Of a DNA stretch of 64,000 nucleotides, positions 45,671 to 54,070 are shown piece by piece. The translations under genes and the position numbers were made by a program. The notes beneath the pieces are model-generated. The model saw nothing but the letters and a program-made list of their open reading frames with translations, did no database searches and was not told where the DNA came from. Each line of letters starts with the position of its first letter. Position 1 is the first letter of the stretch. The DNA is from Flavilitoribacter nigricans DSM 23189 = NBRC 102662 (GTDB taxonomy: Bacteria; Bacteroidota; Bacteroidia; Chitinophagales; Saprospiraceae), in the NCBI RefSeq assembly GCF_002646595.1, contig NZ_PDUD01000009.1:248001-312000 (forward strand). Reading direction: 5' to 3'.

Positions 45671-46582
45671 ATGAATTGGAAACATCCTAATACCATTTCT
45701 TTCTTTATTCTGATCTGTATTCTCCTCTTTGCCTTATCCATTGCTTATTTATTGTACCAGGAACAACCCGAAGGAACCGTGTTCCAGGGGGAGAACAGTG
45801 ACTATACCTTTTCTTACGACCTGGGCAAACCTTACCAACAATATTATCTACCCAATGACCTGCGGGAAATTTCCGGCCTGGCCTGGAATACAGAGGACCA
45901 GCTTTTGTCCATCCAGGATGAGGAAGGAGTTATCTTCGTTTACCAGACCGGTAAACAGGAAGTGATCCAGAAGGTAAAGTTCGGCAAGAATCTGGATTAC
46001 GAAGGCATCGCCCGTTCCCGGAACAAGATCTACGTACTCGAACGCGACGGCGATATATTTGAGATCGACAGCCTCTTCGGCGAATCGGTAGAAAGTAAAA
46101 AGTACGAAACGCCCCTCTCCTACCAGCAGGATGCGGAAGGCCTGGCCTACGACCACGTAGATGACTGCCTGCTCGTAGCCTTGAAGGAAGCTGGTGAGGA
46201 AAGTAACGAAACCGGTGAAGGACTCAAAAGAATGATCTACAGTTTCGACCTCAACGATAACCGGATGAGCGAAACACCCCTTTATTATATCGATCAGCTA
46301 GAACTCGGACGGCTCATCTATCAGAAAGAAAAATCCTACGAATTCAAACCTTCGGGGATCGCAGTACATCCTGAAAATGGTTATATTTATGTGATCTCCT
46401 CGGTAGGTCGCTTACTGGTAGTAATGAATCGAACGGGAGAGTTGCTTTACGCCGAACGCCTCAGTCCCAGTCAGCTTCCTCAACCTGAGGGAATTACCTT
46501 CGATGAAGAAGGTCGCTTATATTTGTCCAGTGAAGGCCGTGGTGGCCAGGGACGACTATTGGTCTTTAATCCGAAAAATTAA
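45671..46582 (+). CDS. SdiA-regulated-type beta-propeller membrane protein
   Basis: 303 residues. One N-terminal helix (about 9-30) anchors the protein, followed by a six-bladed-propeller-like domain: REISGLAWNTEDQLLSIQDEEGVIFVYQ, VKFGKNLDYEGIARSRNKIYVLERDGDIFEID, DAEGLAYDHVDDCLLVALKEA, PSGIAVHPENGYIYVISSVGRLLVVMN and PEGITFDEEGRLYLSSE. This is the SdiA-regulated (YjiK-like) family; function unknown. The last codon overlaps the next ATG as TAATG. Confidence 0.82.
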   Translation: MNWKHPNTISFFILICILLFALSIAYLLYQEQPEGTVFQGENSDYTFSYDLGKPYQQYYLPNDLREISGLAWNTEDQLLSIQDEEGVIFVYQTGKQEVIQKVKFGKNLDYEGIARSRNKIYVLERDGDIFEIDSLFGESVESKKYETPLSYQQDAEGLAYDHVDDCLLVALKEAGEESNETGEGLKRMIYSFDLNDNRMSETPLYYIDQLELGRLIYQKEKSYEFKPSGIAVHPENGYIYVISSVGRLLVVMNRTGELLYAERLSPSQLPQPEGITFDEEGRLYLSSEGRGGQGRLLVFNPKN

Positions 46583-47778
46583 TGAGTACGACTATTAAAG
46601 AAGATATACTTGACCAGAGTAGAAGTCATCTACGTGAATGGTATCAAGAACAAATGCCGGCTGCCTATGTGTATCACAATTTCTTCTTCGCTGAAGAAAC
46701 GGTGGAAGCGGTACAGAAGGTGGCTGATAAATCCGAACACGAGATCAGCGACAGTGACTTTGAGTTGCTGAGTCTTGCCGCCTGGTTTCAGTTTACCGGC
46801 ATGGCCCGGAAGGAAAGAGATTATTATGACGAGAGTGCATCGATCGCCAGTGATTTCCTTAAGGAACGCGGGTTCGGGCAGAGCGGCATCAAAACGGTAC
46901 AAAGTCTAATCCGTTCCATCCGTCCGGATCACGAACCGGCCAACGTCATGGAAAAGGTCTACCACGACGGTATTCACCTCATCGCCGGTCGCAAAAGCTT
47001 TTTCAAAAAGGCAGATCTGCTGCGGCTGGAGGAAGAACACCTCCGGGAAGAACCCTACACGGAAAAGGAGTGGTCCGAACATGTGATCGAACTGCTCACC
47101 AATACGCATTTCTATACGGCCTACGCCCGCGGCAAATACGGTAAGCGCAGGCTCGAGCATTTGTCCAAGCAGAAGCAGAACAACGTCAAGGCCGAGCGCA
47201 ATACGATCAAAAAGCTTACGGGTAAGGATATGGGACGTGGGATCGATACGCTGTATCGGACCGGTTTCCGGAACCACATCAACCTGAGTAGGATCGCCGA
47301 TGGGAAGGCCAACATGATGATCAGTATCAATACGATCGTACTCTCTATTCTTTTGGCTGTATCCGGTGCGGGTCTGAGCTTCATCGAGAACTTCTTTTAC
47401 GATAGTCCCGGATTTGCTCTGCCCGTGATCATTTTGTTGCTGAGCTCGCTTACGGCCCTGGTCTTTGCTGTGTTTTCGGCAAAGCCAAGTGTAACGACCT
47501 ATAAATTAAACAGCAATTTCGATCCGAATTCAACGGAAACCAATATGTTGTATTTTGGAAATTTCCTGCAGTTGGAAAAGGAGGATTTTGTGCACTATAT
47601 GGATAATCTAAAGGTTGACCAGGAGCAGCTTTATAATGATCTTTCCCGGGACCTTTATAACTTAGGTTTGGTGCTCCGGAAAAAATACCAGCTGCTTACC
47701 ATATCGTACAATGTATTTGTAGGGGGATTGGTACTCAGTGTATTGGTATTCCTGGCCATTTACGTGTTGATGGCGTAA
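46582..47778 (+). CDS. Degenerate HD plus Pycsar-TM effector-like protein
   Basis: 398 residues. N-terminal HD-like region: YHN (H32), LAAWFQFTGM (66-74), YYDESASIASDFL. In active HD hydrolases these read AAxFHDxG and HE. Here Q70-F71 replace HD and the HE is YDE, so metal binding is probably lost. A C-terminal membrane module (about 240-398) has helices near 247-270, 277-298 and 375-397 and KANMMISINTIVLSILLA, as in the Pycsar-TM/DUF5706 domain of cyclic-nucleotide-activated effectors. No nucleotide cyclase gene is near. It starts one base before the previous stop ends. Confidence 0.82.
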   Translation: MSTTIKEDILDQSRSHLREWYQEQMPAAYVYHNFFFAEETVEAVQKVADKSEHEISDSDFELLSLAAWFQFTGMARKERDYYDESASIASDFLKERGFGQSGIKTVQSLIRSIRPDHEPANVMEKVYHDGIHLIAGRKSFFKKADLLRLEEEHLREEPYTEKEWSEHVIELLTNTHFYTAYARGKYGKRRLEHLSKQKQNNVKAERNTIKKLTGKDMGRGIDTLYRTGFRNHINLSRIADGKANMMISINTIVLSILLAVSGAGLSFIENFFYDSPGFALPVIILLLSSLTALVFAVFSAKPSVTTYKLNSNFDPNSTETNMLYFGNFLQLEKEDFVHYMDNLKVDQEQLYNDLSRDLYNLGLVLRKKYQLLTISYNVFVGGLVLSVLVFLAIYVLMA

Positions 47779-47789
47779 ATCGCCATCAA
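47767..47789. terminator. Bidirectional hairpin over both stop codons
   Basis: TTGATGGCG (47767-47775) pairs perfectly with CGCCATCAA (47781-47789) around TAAAT. The stem contains the stop regions of the two convergent genes. Confidence 0.75.
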
Positions 47790-48115
47790 ACTGCGTTTCC
47801 CTGTCTAGACTTTATCTTTACTTTGTCCATAAATTCCAGCAAATTTACTTTGCCGTATGCGTTATAGGTAGCAACCAGCAGGCCGCGTATCTTATCCATG
47901 GTTTCGAGAGCAAATACGATCGAGATCCGGTTTGGATTATGGTCTTTGGGAAAGAACCGGTGGAACTCTACTATTGCGACTTCAGCAGGTGGGTATTCCC
48001 GATCACTTTCTTGGAGGATCAAACAATTGTCCTCCAAAATGAATTGTTCGGAAAATCCCCGCTTCTTTAGTGCTTCGGCCGCCCGGGCCAGGCTGGGATA
48101 TCTTTTAAATTTCAT
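47786..48115 (-). CDS. Small conserved Bacteroidota protein
   Basis: 109 residues. Begins MKFKRYPSLARAAEALKKRGFSEQFILEDNCLIL and has FHRFFPKDHNPNRISIVFALET and KIRGLLVATYNAYG. It belongs to a small family annotated in Bacteroidota databases, from memory, as a phosphoribosylpyrophosphate synthetase, which the length does not support. It lacks the PRPP motif, so function is unknown. Cytosolic. Confidence 0.72.
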   Translation of the reverse strand: MKFKRYPSLARAAEALKKRGFSEQFILEDNCLILQESDREYPPAEVAIVEFHRFFPKDHNPNRISIVFALETMDKIRGLLVATYNAYGKVNLLEFMDKVKIKSRQGNAV

Positions 48116-48168
48116 GATCGCTAACGTTTTTTGTTTGTTTGTTTATGTTGGAATGGTTTTACATTTTA

Positions 48169-48681
48169 CTACTCAGCAGGTTTTTCGTCTTTCAGTAATT
48201 GAAGCCATACAAAGGTCAGAATCAGACCGAATACCAGACATTCAAAGATCATCAGACCGTTGATCATTACGGAGTCCATAAAGGAATTGACCTCCAGACC
48301 AAATTTTTGCAAGACACCACTTTCGAGCCCGAACAGACTTACAACGAGATTGATCGCCGCCATCGTTACCGCAGCCACAAAAGAGGTAAACATACCCAGG
48401 ACCATACCGTCCTTGAAGACTTTACCACTCGGTAGAAAAGATTTGTACTTATTCAAAAGCTGGCCAAGAACCAAACCGAGTGCGAGATATTTGACGAAAT
48501 CCCATCCAACATTATCTTCACCTACTAAACTACTGATTATTAAAGAAATAGCCCCCATGATCGCACCTGCGGTCAGGCCGTAGGTCGTACCTTTCTGGTA
48601 AAATGGGAATCCATAGTCCTCCGACCGAACGTTCTCGTTCTTATCAACAACTACTATTTCATTTTTCTCACTAACTTCCAT
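48169..48681 (-). CDS. DUF4199-like membrane protein
   Basis: 170 residues. Four predicted helices: YGLTAGAIMGAISLIISSLVG, FVKYLALGLVLGQLLNKY, MVLGMFTSFVAAVTMAAINLVVSLFG and MINGLMIFECLVFGLILTFVWLQLL, preceded by a charged tail. The pattern is that of DUF4199-type proteins, but the family call is tentative. Function unknown. It lies 53 bases upstream of the small conserved gene, on the same strand. Confidence 0.7.
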   Translation of the reverse strand: MEVSEKNEIVVVDKNENVRSEDYGFPFYQKGTTYGLTAGAIMGAISLIISSLVGEDNVGWDFVKYLALGLVLGQLLNKYKSFLPSGKVFKDGMVLGMFTSFVAAVTMAAINLVVSLFGLESGVLQKFGLEVNSFMDSVMINGLMIFECLVFGLILTFVWLQLLKDEKPAE

Positions 48682-48845
48682 TTTTCTCTATTTTGATTTA
48701 AAAATTGGGATGAAGTGAGGAGAAAAACTCCCCACTTGATCTACTCAGAGCGTCGTGAAATTTATTTTCCAACGCCCGTCCTGATCCACTCATTCTAATG
48801 CACAATTGGTTGAGTTGTGAATCGAACTATGGAAAACTAACTCTT

Positions 48846-49328
48846 TCAGGCTACTACCTTCTGACTGCTTCTCCAGGCATCCAGCATCCAGCTTACTTTT
48901 TCCAGATTGCTGAGGAAACCGCCGACCATATCGATGGTACCTTCGTCACTTACCGAGTCGGCAGCCTTGATTACCCGGCGCATATTTTCAATGATGATCC
49001 GGTGATTTTCGAGAATGACATTCACCATTTCCACATCTTCTTCTACCCGGCCGGCTTCGGATACCTCAGCGCGATCCAGATATTCGGAAAACTGAGATAC
49101 CGGACGCATGCGCAGGGTCAGGATCCGCTCGGCGATCTCGTCAATTTTCAGACGGGCATCGTCGTAAAGTTGCTCGAACTTTTCGTGCAGGTCCAGGAAG
49201 TTCTCACCCTGGATATTCCAGTGAAAATTTCGCAGGTTCTGGTAGTATAAATGATAGTTGGACAACAACGTATTCAGCTCATTTACAGTGCCTTTTACTT
49301 TGTCTTTATCCATGCCTAAATAATTCAT
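48846..49328 (-). CDS. dps: Dps-family ferritin-like protein
   Basis: 160 residues from the ATG at 49328. Helical bundle with the inter-subunit ferroxidase ligands in NFHWNIQG, LHEKFEQLYDDARLKIDEIAERI. Dps dodecamers store iron, remove peroxide and bind DNA. The upstream ATG at 49370 would add 14 residues and is less likely. Confidence 0.93.
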   Translation of the reverse strand: MNYLGMDKDKVKGTVNELNTLLSNYHLYYQNLRNFHWNIQGENFLDLHEKFEQLYDDARLKIDEIAERILTLRMRPVSQFSEYLDRAEVSEAGRVEEDVEMVNVILENHRIIIENMRRVIKAADSVSDEGTIDMVGGFLSNLEKVSWMLDAWRSSQKVVA

Positions 49329-49534
49329 GTTATTGAGTATATTTTGATTTTTAATTAAATTGATTCTCACTATTTAAACTGAAATCCGGCACGCTGTGTT
49401 CACTAAAATTTTAAGATTCCGGGTACCGGAACACCGAACCAGGCCTACTGTTCCGGGGTTATAAAACCGAACTATAAACCGGCGCTTCTCTGCCGCCCCA
49501 TTTACTTAAATTAATAATGCTTAATCGTTAACTT

Positions 49535-51058
49535 ATGTCAATCATCGGTAATGTTATCAAGACAGCCATTGAAATAAAGAATACGCTGACGCCCGAGGTG
49601 AAAAACGCCTACGAAGCCCAGCAGGATCAACTGACCAACCTCCTATCCAAAGCCGAAAAAACCTCTTTCGGTCTTTTTTACAACTTTGCGGAGATCCGGA
49701 AATCGGAAAATCCGATAGAAGCCTTCAGTAAAGCCGTTCCCATTCACGATTACGATCTGATCCACAACGAGTGGTGGCATCAGCAACAGGATAAGCCCAA
49801 CATTACGTGGCCGGGACAGCCTAAATATTTTGCGCTGAGTTCCGGTACCACCGGCAAGGAAAGTAAACGCATCCCGGTGACGGATGAGATGCTGGCCTGT
49901 TTTCGCTCGGTTGGGATCTCACAGGTAGAAAGCCTGTCCAATTTTGATTTTCCGCCCGAGTTCTTCGAAAAGGACGTATTGATGCTGTCCAGTTCGGCCG
50001 ATCTGGAAAAACACAAGGATCACCTGGAAGGCGAGATCAGCGGGATCAATACCAGTAATCTGCCAAGTTGGTTCGACGGCTTCTACAAACCCGGTCTGGA
50101 GATCGCGAGTATTCCCGATTGGGACGATCGCGTGGTCGCTATCGCCGAGGCGGCTCCGGAGTGGGACATTGTAGCCCTGGCCGGTATTCCCTCCTGGATC
50201 CAGATGATGCTGGAAAAGATCATTGAAACCCACAATCTAAAAAATATACACGAGCTGTGGCCCAATCTGCGGGTCTACGCGTCCGGTGGTGTCGCCTTCG
50301 AACCCTACCGGGAAAGCCTGGAACGCCTGATGGGTTACCCCCTGATCTACATGGATACCTACCTGGCTTCTGAAGGCTTTTTCGCCTACACCGCCCGGCC
50401 GGACACCATGAATATGCAGTTGGCGCTCAAGCACGGCATTTTCTACGAATTTATTCCTTTCGATGAGACCGGCTTTGACGAGACCGGTAACCTGCTGGAA
50501 GACCCGAAGGTCCTTTCCATCGAAGAGGTAGAAGAAGATAAGGACTATGCACTGCTGGTGTCCACACCCGCCGGCGCCTGGCGCTATATGATCGGCGATA
50601 CGATCAAATTTACCGACCTGGATCGCTACGAGATCCGGATCAGCGGCCGTACCAAATATTTCCTGAATGTGGTGGGTTCGCAGTTATCCGAAGATAAGAT
50701 CAACAACGCGGTCAACCAACTGGCGCAGGAAATGGACGTTGAGATCAATGAATTTTCCGTCGCCGCGGTGAAAGACGACAACGACGAGTACATCCACCAG
50801 TGGGTGCTCGGCACCAAAGCCGATATAGATGCAGAAAAAGCGACGGAACGCCTGGATGCCATCCTTCAGGACCTGAACAAGAATTATAAGGTTGCCCGTG
50901 AGAAAGCACTGAAAGGAGTAAGCGTGCGAACGGTACCCTCCCAACAGGTGTACGACTGGCTGGCCAGCCGTAAGAAAAAAGGCGGCCAGATCAAAATGCC
51001 GAAGGTGATGAAATCCGAAATGATGGAAGACCTGATGGCCTATCTGGACGAACAGTAA
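49535..51058 (+). CDS. GH3-family acyl-adenylate protein
   Basis: 507 residues. The adenylate-forming GH3 motif ALSSGTTGKESKRIPV is near residue 108, followed by YMDTYLASEGFFAYT, LLVSTPAGAWRYMIGDTIKFTDLDRYEIRISGRTKYFLN and the C-terminal KVAREKALKGVSVRTVPSQQVYDWL. Plant GH3 enzymes join jasmonate or auxin to amino acids via an acyl adenylate; bacterial versions are of unknown substrate. Cytosolic. A terminator hairpin follows. Confidence 0.92.
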   Translation: MSIIGNVIKTAIEIKNTLTPEVKNAYEAQQDQLTNLLSKAEKTSFGLFYNFAEIRKSENPIEAFSKAVPIHDYDLIHNEWWHQQQDKPNITWPGQPKYFALSSGTTGKESKRIPVTDEMLACFRSVGISQVESLSNFDFPPEFFEKDVLMLSSSADLEKHKDHLEGEISGINTSNLPSWFDGFYKPGLEIASIPDWDDRVVAIAEAAPEWDIVALAGIPSWIQMMLEKIIETHNLKNIHELWPNLRVYASGGVAFEPYRESLERLMGYPLIYMDTYLASEGFFAYTARPDTMNMQLALKHGIFYEFIPFDETGFDETGNLLEDPKVLSIEEVEEDKDYALLVSTPAGAWRYMIGDTIKFTDLDRYEIRISGRTKYFLNVVGSQLSEDKINNAVNQLAQEMDVEINEFSVAAVKDDNDEYIHQWVLGTKADIDAEKATERLDAILQDLNKNYKVAREKALKGVSVRTVPSQQVYDWLASRKKKGGQIKMPKVMKSEMMEDLMAYLDEQ

Positions 51059-51109
51059 GCAATTGAGATCACGGGGGATCATTTGCCCCTGTTTCATAAA
51101 TTATAGCAA

Positions 51110-51143
51110 CCGGCCTGTAGTGTGTACTTACGCTACAGGCCGG
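51110..51143. terminator. Convergent hairpin
   Basis: CCGGCCTGTAG (51110-51120) pairs with CTACAGGCCGG (51133-51143) around a 12-base loop. It serves the GH3 gene and the convergent lipoprotein gene. Confidence 0.75.
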
Positions 51144-51162
51144 CCCATTTTATATACGTTTT

Positions 51163-51489
51163 TCACTCACAGATCTCATCGATCCATTTCTGGTCGATCT
51201 TACCCTGCTCATCTATGTGGAAAACCGCACCGACCACACACCCCTTCGGCCCCACCGAATCCAGCGTGTAACGATAATCGAATCCCATATCGATCGGCTC
51301 ACCGAGTACATCCCTTACCAGAGCGGTATCCGCGCCCAATTCGATCATATCCACCACTTTTTGCAGGCTCCGGTAATCCTGATATTCCTGATAATGTTTG
51401 CCGGCCGCGATCAGAGTGGTCACATTGGAACAGGCGACTGCCGCTCCCGAAAAGAGTATGATCCATCCAGCTTGCTTTAGCATCTTCAT
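51163..51489 (-). CDS. Small lipoprotein, SmpA/OmlA-like
   Basis: 108 residues. A lipobox-like AAVAC (C20) follows a short hydrophobic region. The mature part has DMIELGADTALVRDVLGEPIDMGFDYRYTLDSVGPKGCVVGAVFHIDEQGKIDQKWI, which resembles the SmpA/BamE-type fold (VRxxLGxP ... Y.Y). The family call is tentative. Confidence 0.65.
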   Translation of the reverse strand: MKMLKQAGWIILFSGAAVACSNVTTLIAAGKHYQEYQDYRSLQKVVDMIELGADTALVRDVLGEPIDMGFDYRYTLDSVGPKGCVVGAVFHIDEQGKIDQKWIDEICE

Positions 51490-51648
51490 ATAATGTTTTT
51501 AATTTTTTCATTCCAACCACGATTTGCGCCCGGCAGGATCCCAACGAACAGAATTTCTCTTGAGATACTTGAATTTATAAAGCATTAATTTCTAGAGGAT
51601 TAATAACTTTAGAAGAATCTTTCAAGTAACAAAACGAAAACCAAAACA

Positions 51649-53016
51649 ATGCACGTCAACATCAACCGCCGCCGCTTCCTCCTGGGCGCTGCCGGCACCC
51701 TCGCTGTTTCTACCCTGAATGCCTACCAGCTCGATCTGCTTTTCCGGGATCCGCCGCTGCGGGTCGGCCTGATCGGCGCCGGCTGGTACGGCAAGAATGA
51801 CTTATTCCGCTTGTCGCAGGTCGCCTCGATCGACATCGTTTCCATCTGCGATGTAGACCGGCAAATGCTGGAGGAAGCCGCCGAAAATGCGCGCCAGTGG
51901 CATGCCTCGGGCAAATCCCCCCGAAAGTACGCCGATTACCGGAAAATGCTTGCCGAAAAAGATCTGGATATTGTGATCATCGGTTCACCGGATCACTGGC
52001 ACGCCCTGCACGCGATCGAAGCCATGCAGGCGGGTGCTCACGTCTACGTGGAAAAACCCATCAGTGTGGATGTGCTGGAAGGGGAAGCCATGGTAGCGGC
52101 CGCCCGTAAGTACAACAAGGTGGTGCAGGTGGGTACCCAGCGGGTAAGCACCCCGCACCTGATCGATGCTAAGGAAAATATCGTGGAAGCCGGTCAATTG
52201 GGCAAGATCTCCCACGTGGAGATGTGCTGCTATATTCACCAGAGAGAAAACGGCAATCCTCCCGTGCAAAAAGTCCCGGAGTATTTTGATTACGATATGT
52301 GGTGCGGACCGGCTCCCATGCGCCCCTACGACGGTCTTCCCCATGTACGCTGGTGGCGCACCTTCACCGAGTATGGCAACGGCATTCTGGGGGACATGTG
52401 CGTACACATGTTCGATGCCGTACGCTGGACGCTCGGACTCGGCTGGCCCGAACGCATCCGCTCCACGGGCGGGATATACGTCCAGAAGGACGGCAAATCC
52501 AATATTTCCGATACTCAGCACGCAGTATTTGAATATCCGGAACTCAACTGCATCTGGCAACACCGCACCTGGGGTACTCCCGCCGATCCGGATTATCGCT
52601 GGTCCTACAAGATCTACGGTGAGCACGGCACCCTGAAGGCCAATACCCGGCAGTACGAATTCATCCCCCACGGAGCGGGAAAAACAGTGCTCAAAACCGC
52701 CCTGACCGAAGGGGATAAATTTCCGGAGGATATCGGAGATAATGGCCGGGCCAGTACCGGAGCACCGGCGTCGCGCCGGCATATGCTGGATTTTCTGGCA
52801 GCCATCGATCAGCAAAAAAAGCCAGTATCGGATATTCTGGAAGGACATATCTCTACCGCCAGTTGCATCCTGGCCAATCTCTCCGCCGATCTCGACGGGC
52901 GTCCGCTGGTCTACGATCCCACTACCCAAACCGTCAAAAATGATGAGGAAGCAAGCCGGATGCTCGCCCGGGAATACCGGGAGCCCTGGGTGCATCCCGG
53001 GAAGGCTGGGAAGTAA
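51649..53016 (+). CDS. Tat-exported Gfo/Idh/MocA oxidoreductase
   Basis: 455 residues. A twin-arginine signal NRRRFLLGAAG at the N-terminus, then the NAD-binding fold VGLIGAGWYGKND near 40 and the conserved EKPISVD in AHVYVEKPISVDVLEGE. The C-terminal half has the typical alpha/beta domain (VRWWRTFTEYGNGILGDMCVHMFDAVRW). Exported members of this family, often next to sugar isomerases, act on carbohydrates. Substrate unknown. Confidence 0.92.
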   Translation: MHVNINRRRFLLGAAGTLAVSTLNAYQLDLLFRDPPLRVGLIGAGWYGKNDLFRLSQVASIDIVSICDVDRQMLEEAAENARQWHASGKSPRKYADYRKMLAEKDLDIVIIGSPDHWHALHAIEAMQAGAHVYVEKPISVDVLEGEAMVAAARKYNKVVQVGTQRVSTPHLIDAKENIVEAGQLGKISHVEMCCYIHQRENGNPPVQKVPEYFDYDMWCGPAPMRPYDGLPHVRWWRTFTEYGNGILGDMCVHMFDAVRWTLGLGWPERIRSTGGIYVQKDGKSNISDTQHAVFEYPELNCIWQHRTWGTPADPDYRWSYKIYGEHGTLKANTRQYEFIPHGAGKTVLKTALTEGDKFPEDIGDNGRASTGAPASRRHMLDFLAAIDQQKKPVSDILEGHISTASCILANLSADLDGRPLVYDPTTQTVKNDEEASRMLAREYREPWVHPGKAGK

Positions 53017-53038
53017 TGAGAATTTCAGGATCTTTGAT

Positions 53039-53070
53039 ACGTTGGGATGGGTAAGCTTGTCTCCCAACGT
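53039..53070 (+). terminator. Hairpin after the oxidoreductase gene
   Basis: ACGTTGGGA (53039-53047) pairs with TCCCAACGT (53062-53070), followed by a T-rich tract (TTCAACTTTT). Confidence 0.7.
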
Positions 53071-53078
53071 TTCAACTT

Positions 53079-53849
53079 TTAACCATCCGAACCTCCCACC
53101 GTCCCATTTTCCAAGATCACCCGGATCATGCCAAGGTCATCCGTTGGTTTCAGGCCGTATTGGGTTTCTAACCGGCTGGTCTTTTTTAGCAGCATTCGAT
53201 CATTCGCTGCGTCGGATCGGTCCTTAAAAAGTAGATCGACCACTTGTTTTTCCGAAAAGGCCGGGAATTCCTCTTCGCCCAGATTGGAAAAGGTGAATAC
53301 GCCGTCGGTGGTGAGACTGATATCCTCGATATCCGAAAGTTGCAGGTGTTGCTCCTGAGCCTGGTACCATTCCGCAAAAGGTTTTTGCAGGTGATAGGCG
53401 AAGTAGTCCGGGGCATTATTCTGGTCGAAGACCACGATCTTTTCACCGGTGTAGACCGCCCCGTCCCCGATCGCGATAAAGCTACCGGTTTTTGCCCGTA
53501 CGTCCACTATACCCAGTACAATGGTGCTCAGCAGTTCGTATTTGTCCAGCTGGAGATCGTTCTTGGTTTCCTGCAGTTCCCGGTGCAGCTCTTCCAGTAC
53601 GGCTTTTTTGAGGGTTTCCAGATCGAGGACCGGTCCTTTTAAGGATTCCTGATAAAAGAAATGCCGGGCTATCTTTCGCAATAATTTGCCGATGAGGGCC
53701 GAAGCAAAAAAGCTTTCCGTGCCCATCGTACACCCGTCCAGTACCGCCAACAGCACCCGATCTCTACCGATATCCGCGTGGACAACGTAGTCCTCACAGT
53801 GATCCTTATGGAATAAGCCGATCTGGGTGTGCTTGTAAATTTTTATCAT
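53079..53849 (-). CDS. PP2C-type Ser/Thr phosphatase
   Basis: 256 residues. PPM-family metal ligands are seen in CEDYVV (D20), AVLDGCTMG (D38-G39), IAIGDGAVYTG, DISLTTDGVFTFS and PTDDLGMIRVIL. The C-terminal part is shorter than RsbU or SpoIIE proteins and no regulatory domain is attached. Removes phosphate from Ser/Thr or possibly from a regulator. It follows the AAA ATPase gene on the same strand, with a 220-base gap. Confidence 0.85.
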   Translation of the reverse strand: MIKIYKHTQIGLFHKDHCEDYVVHADIGRDRVLLAVLDGCTMGTESFFASALIGKLLRKIARHFFYQESLKGPVLDLETLKKAVLEELHRELQETKNDLQLDKYELLSTIVLGIVDVRAKTGSFIAIGDGAVYTGEKIVVFDQNNAPDYFAYHLQKPFAEWYQAQEQHLQLSDIEDISLTTDGVFTFSNLGEEEFPAFSEKQVVDLLFKDRSDAANDRMLLKKTSRLETQYGLKPTDDLGMIRVILENGTVGGSDG

Positions 53850-54070
53850 TCGGTTTCATTGATGGTAGCTCTTTTCCCGAATGCATTATAGGATTTATTT
53901 CCGTAATCACAAAAGATAATACTGACCGGTGATGGTCCGGTTATTTATTGGACAGAAACTACAACGGCCCAACCGTTTTTTACCGACTTTAGTTCCGGAT
54001 TCCGTGAAAAACAGTTGAGCCGTTAAGCGAAAGAAAAAGAGGATTTTGATGATCTTTTTGCACCGGCAGA

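Noticed and set aside
46582-47778. A complete Pycsar anti-phage operon
   Set aside because: No nucleotide cyclase gene is in the window next to the effector-like gene.
51985-53067. A 360-codon minus-strand frame opposite the Gfo/Idh gene
   Set aside because: Antisense shadow of a well-supported gene.
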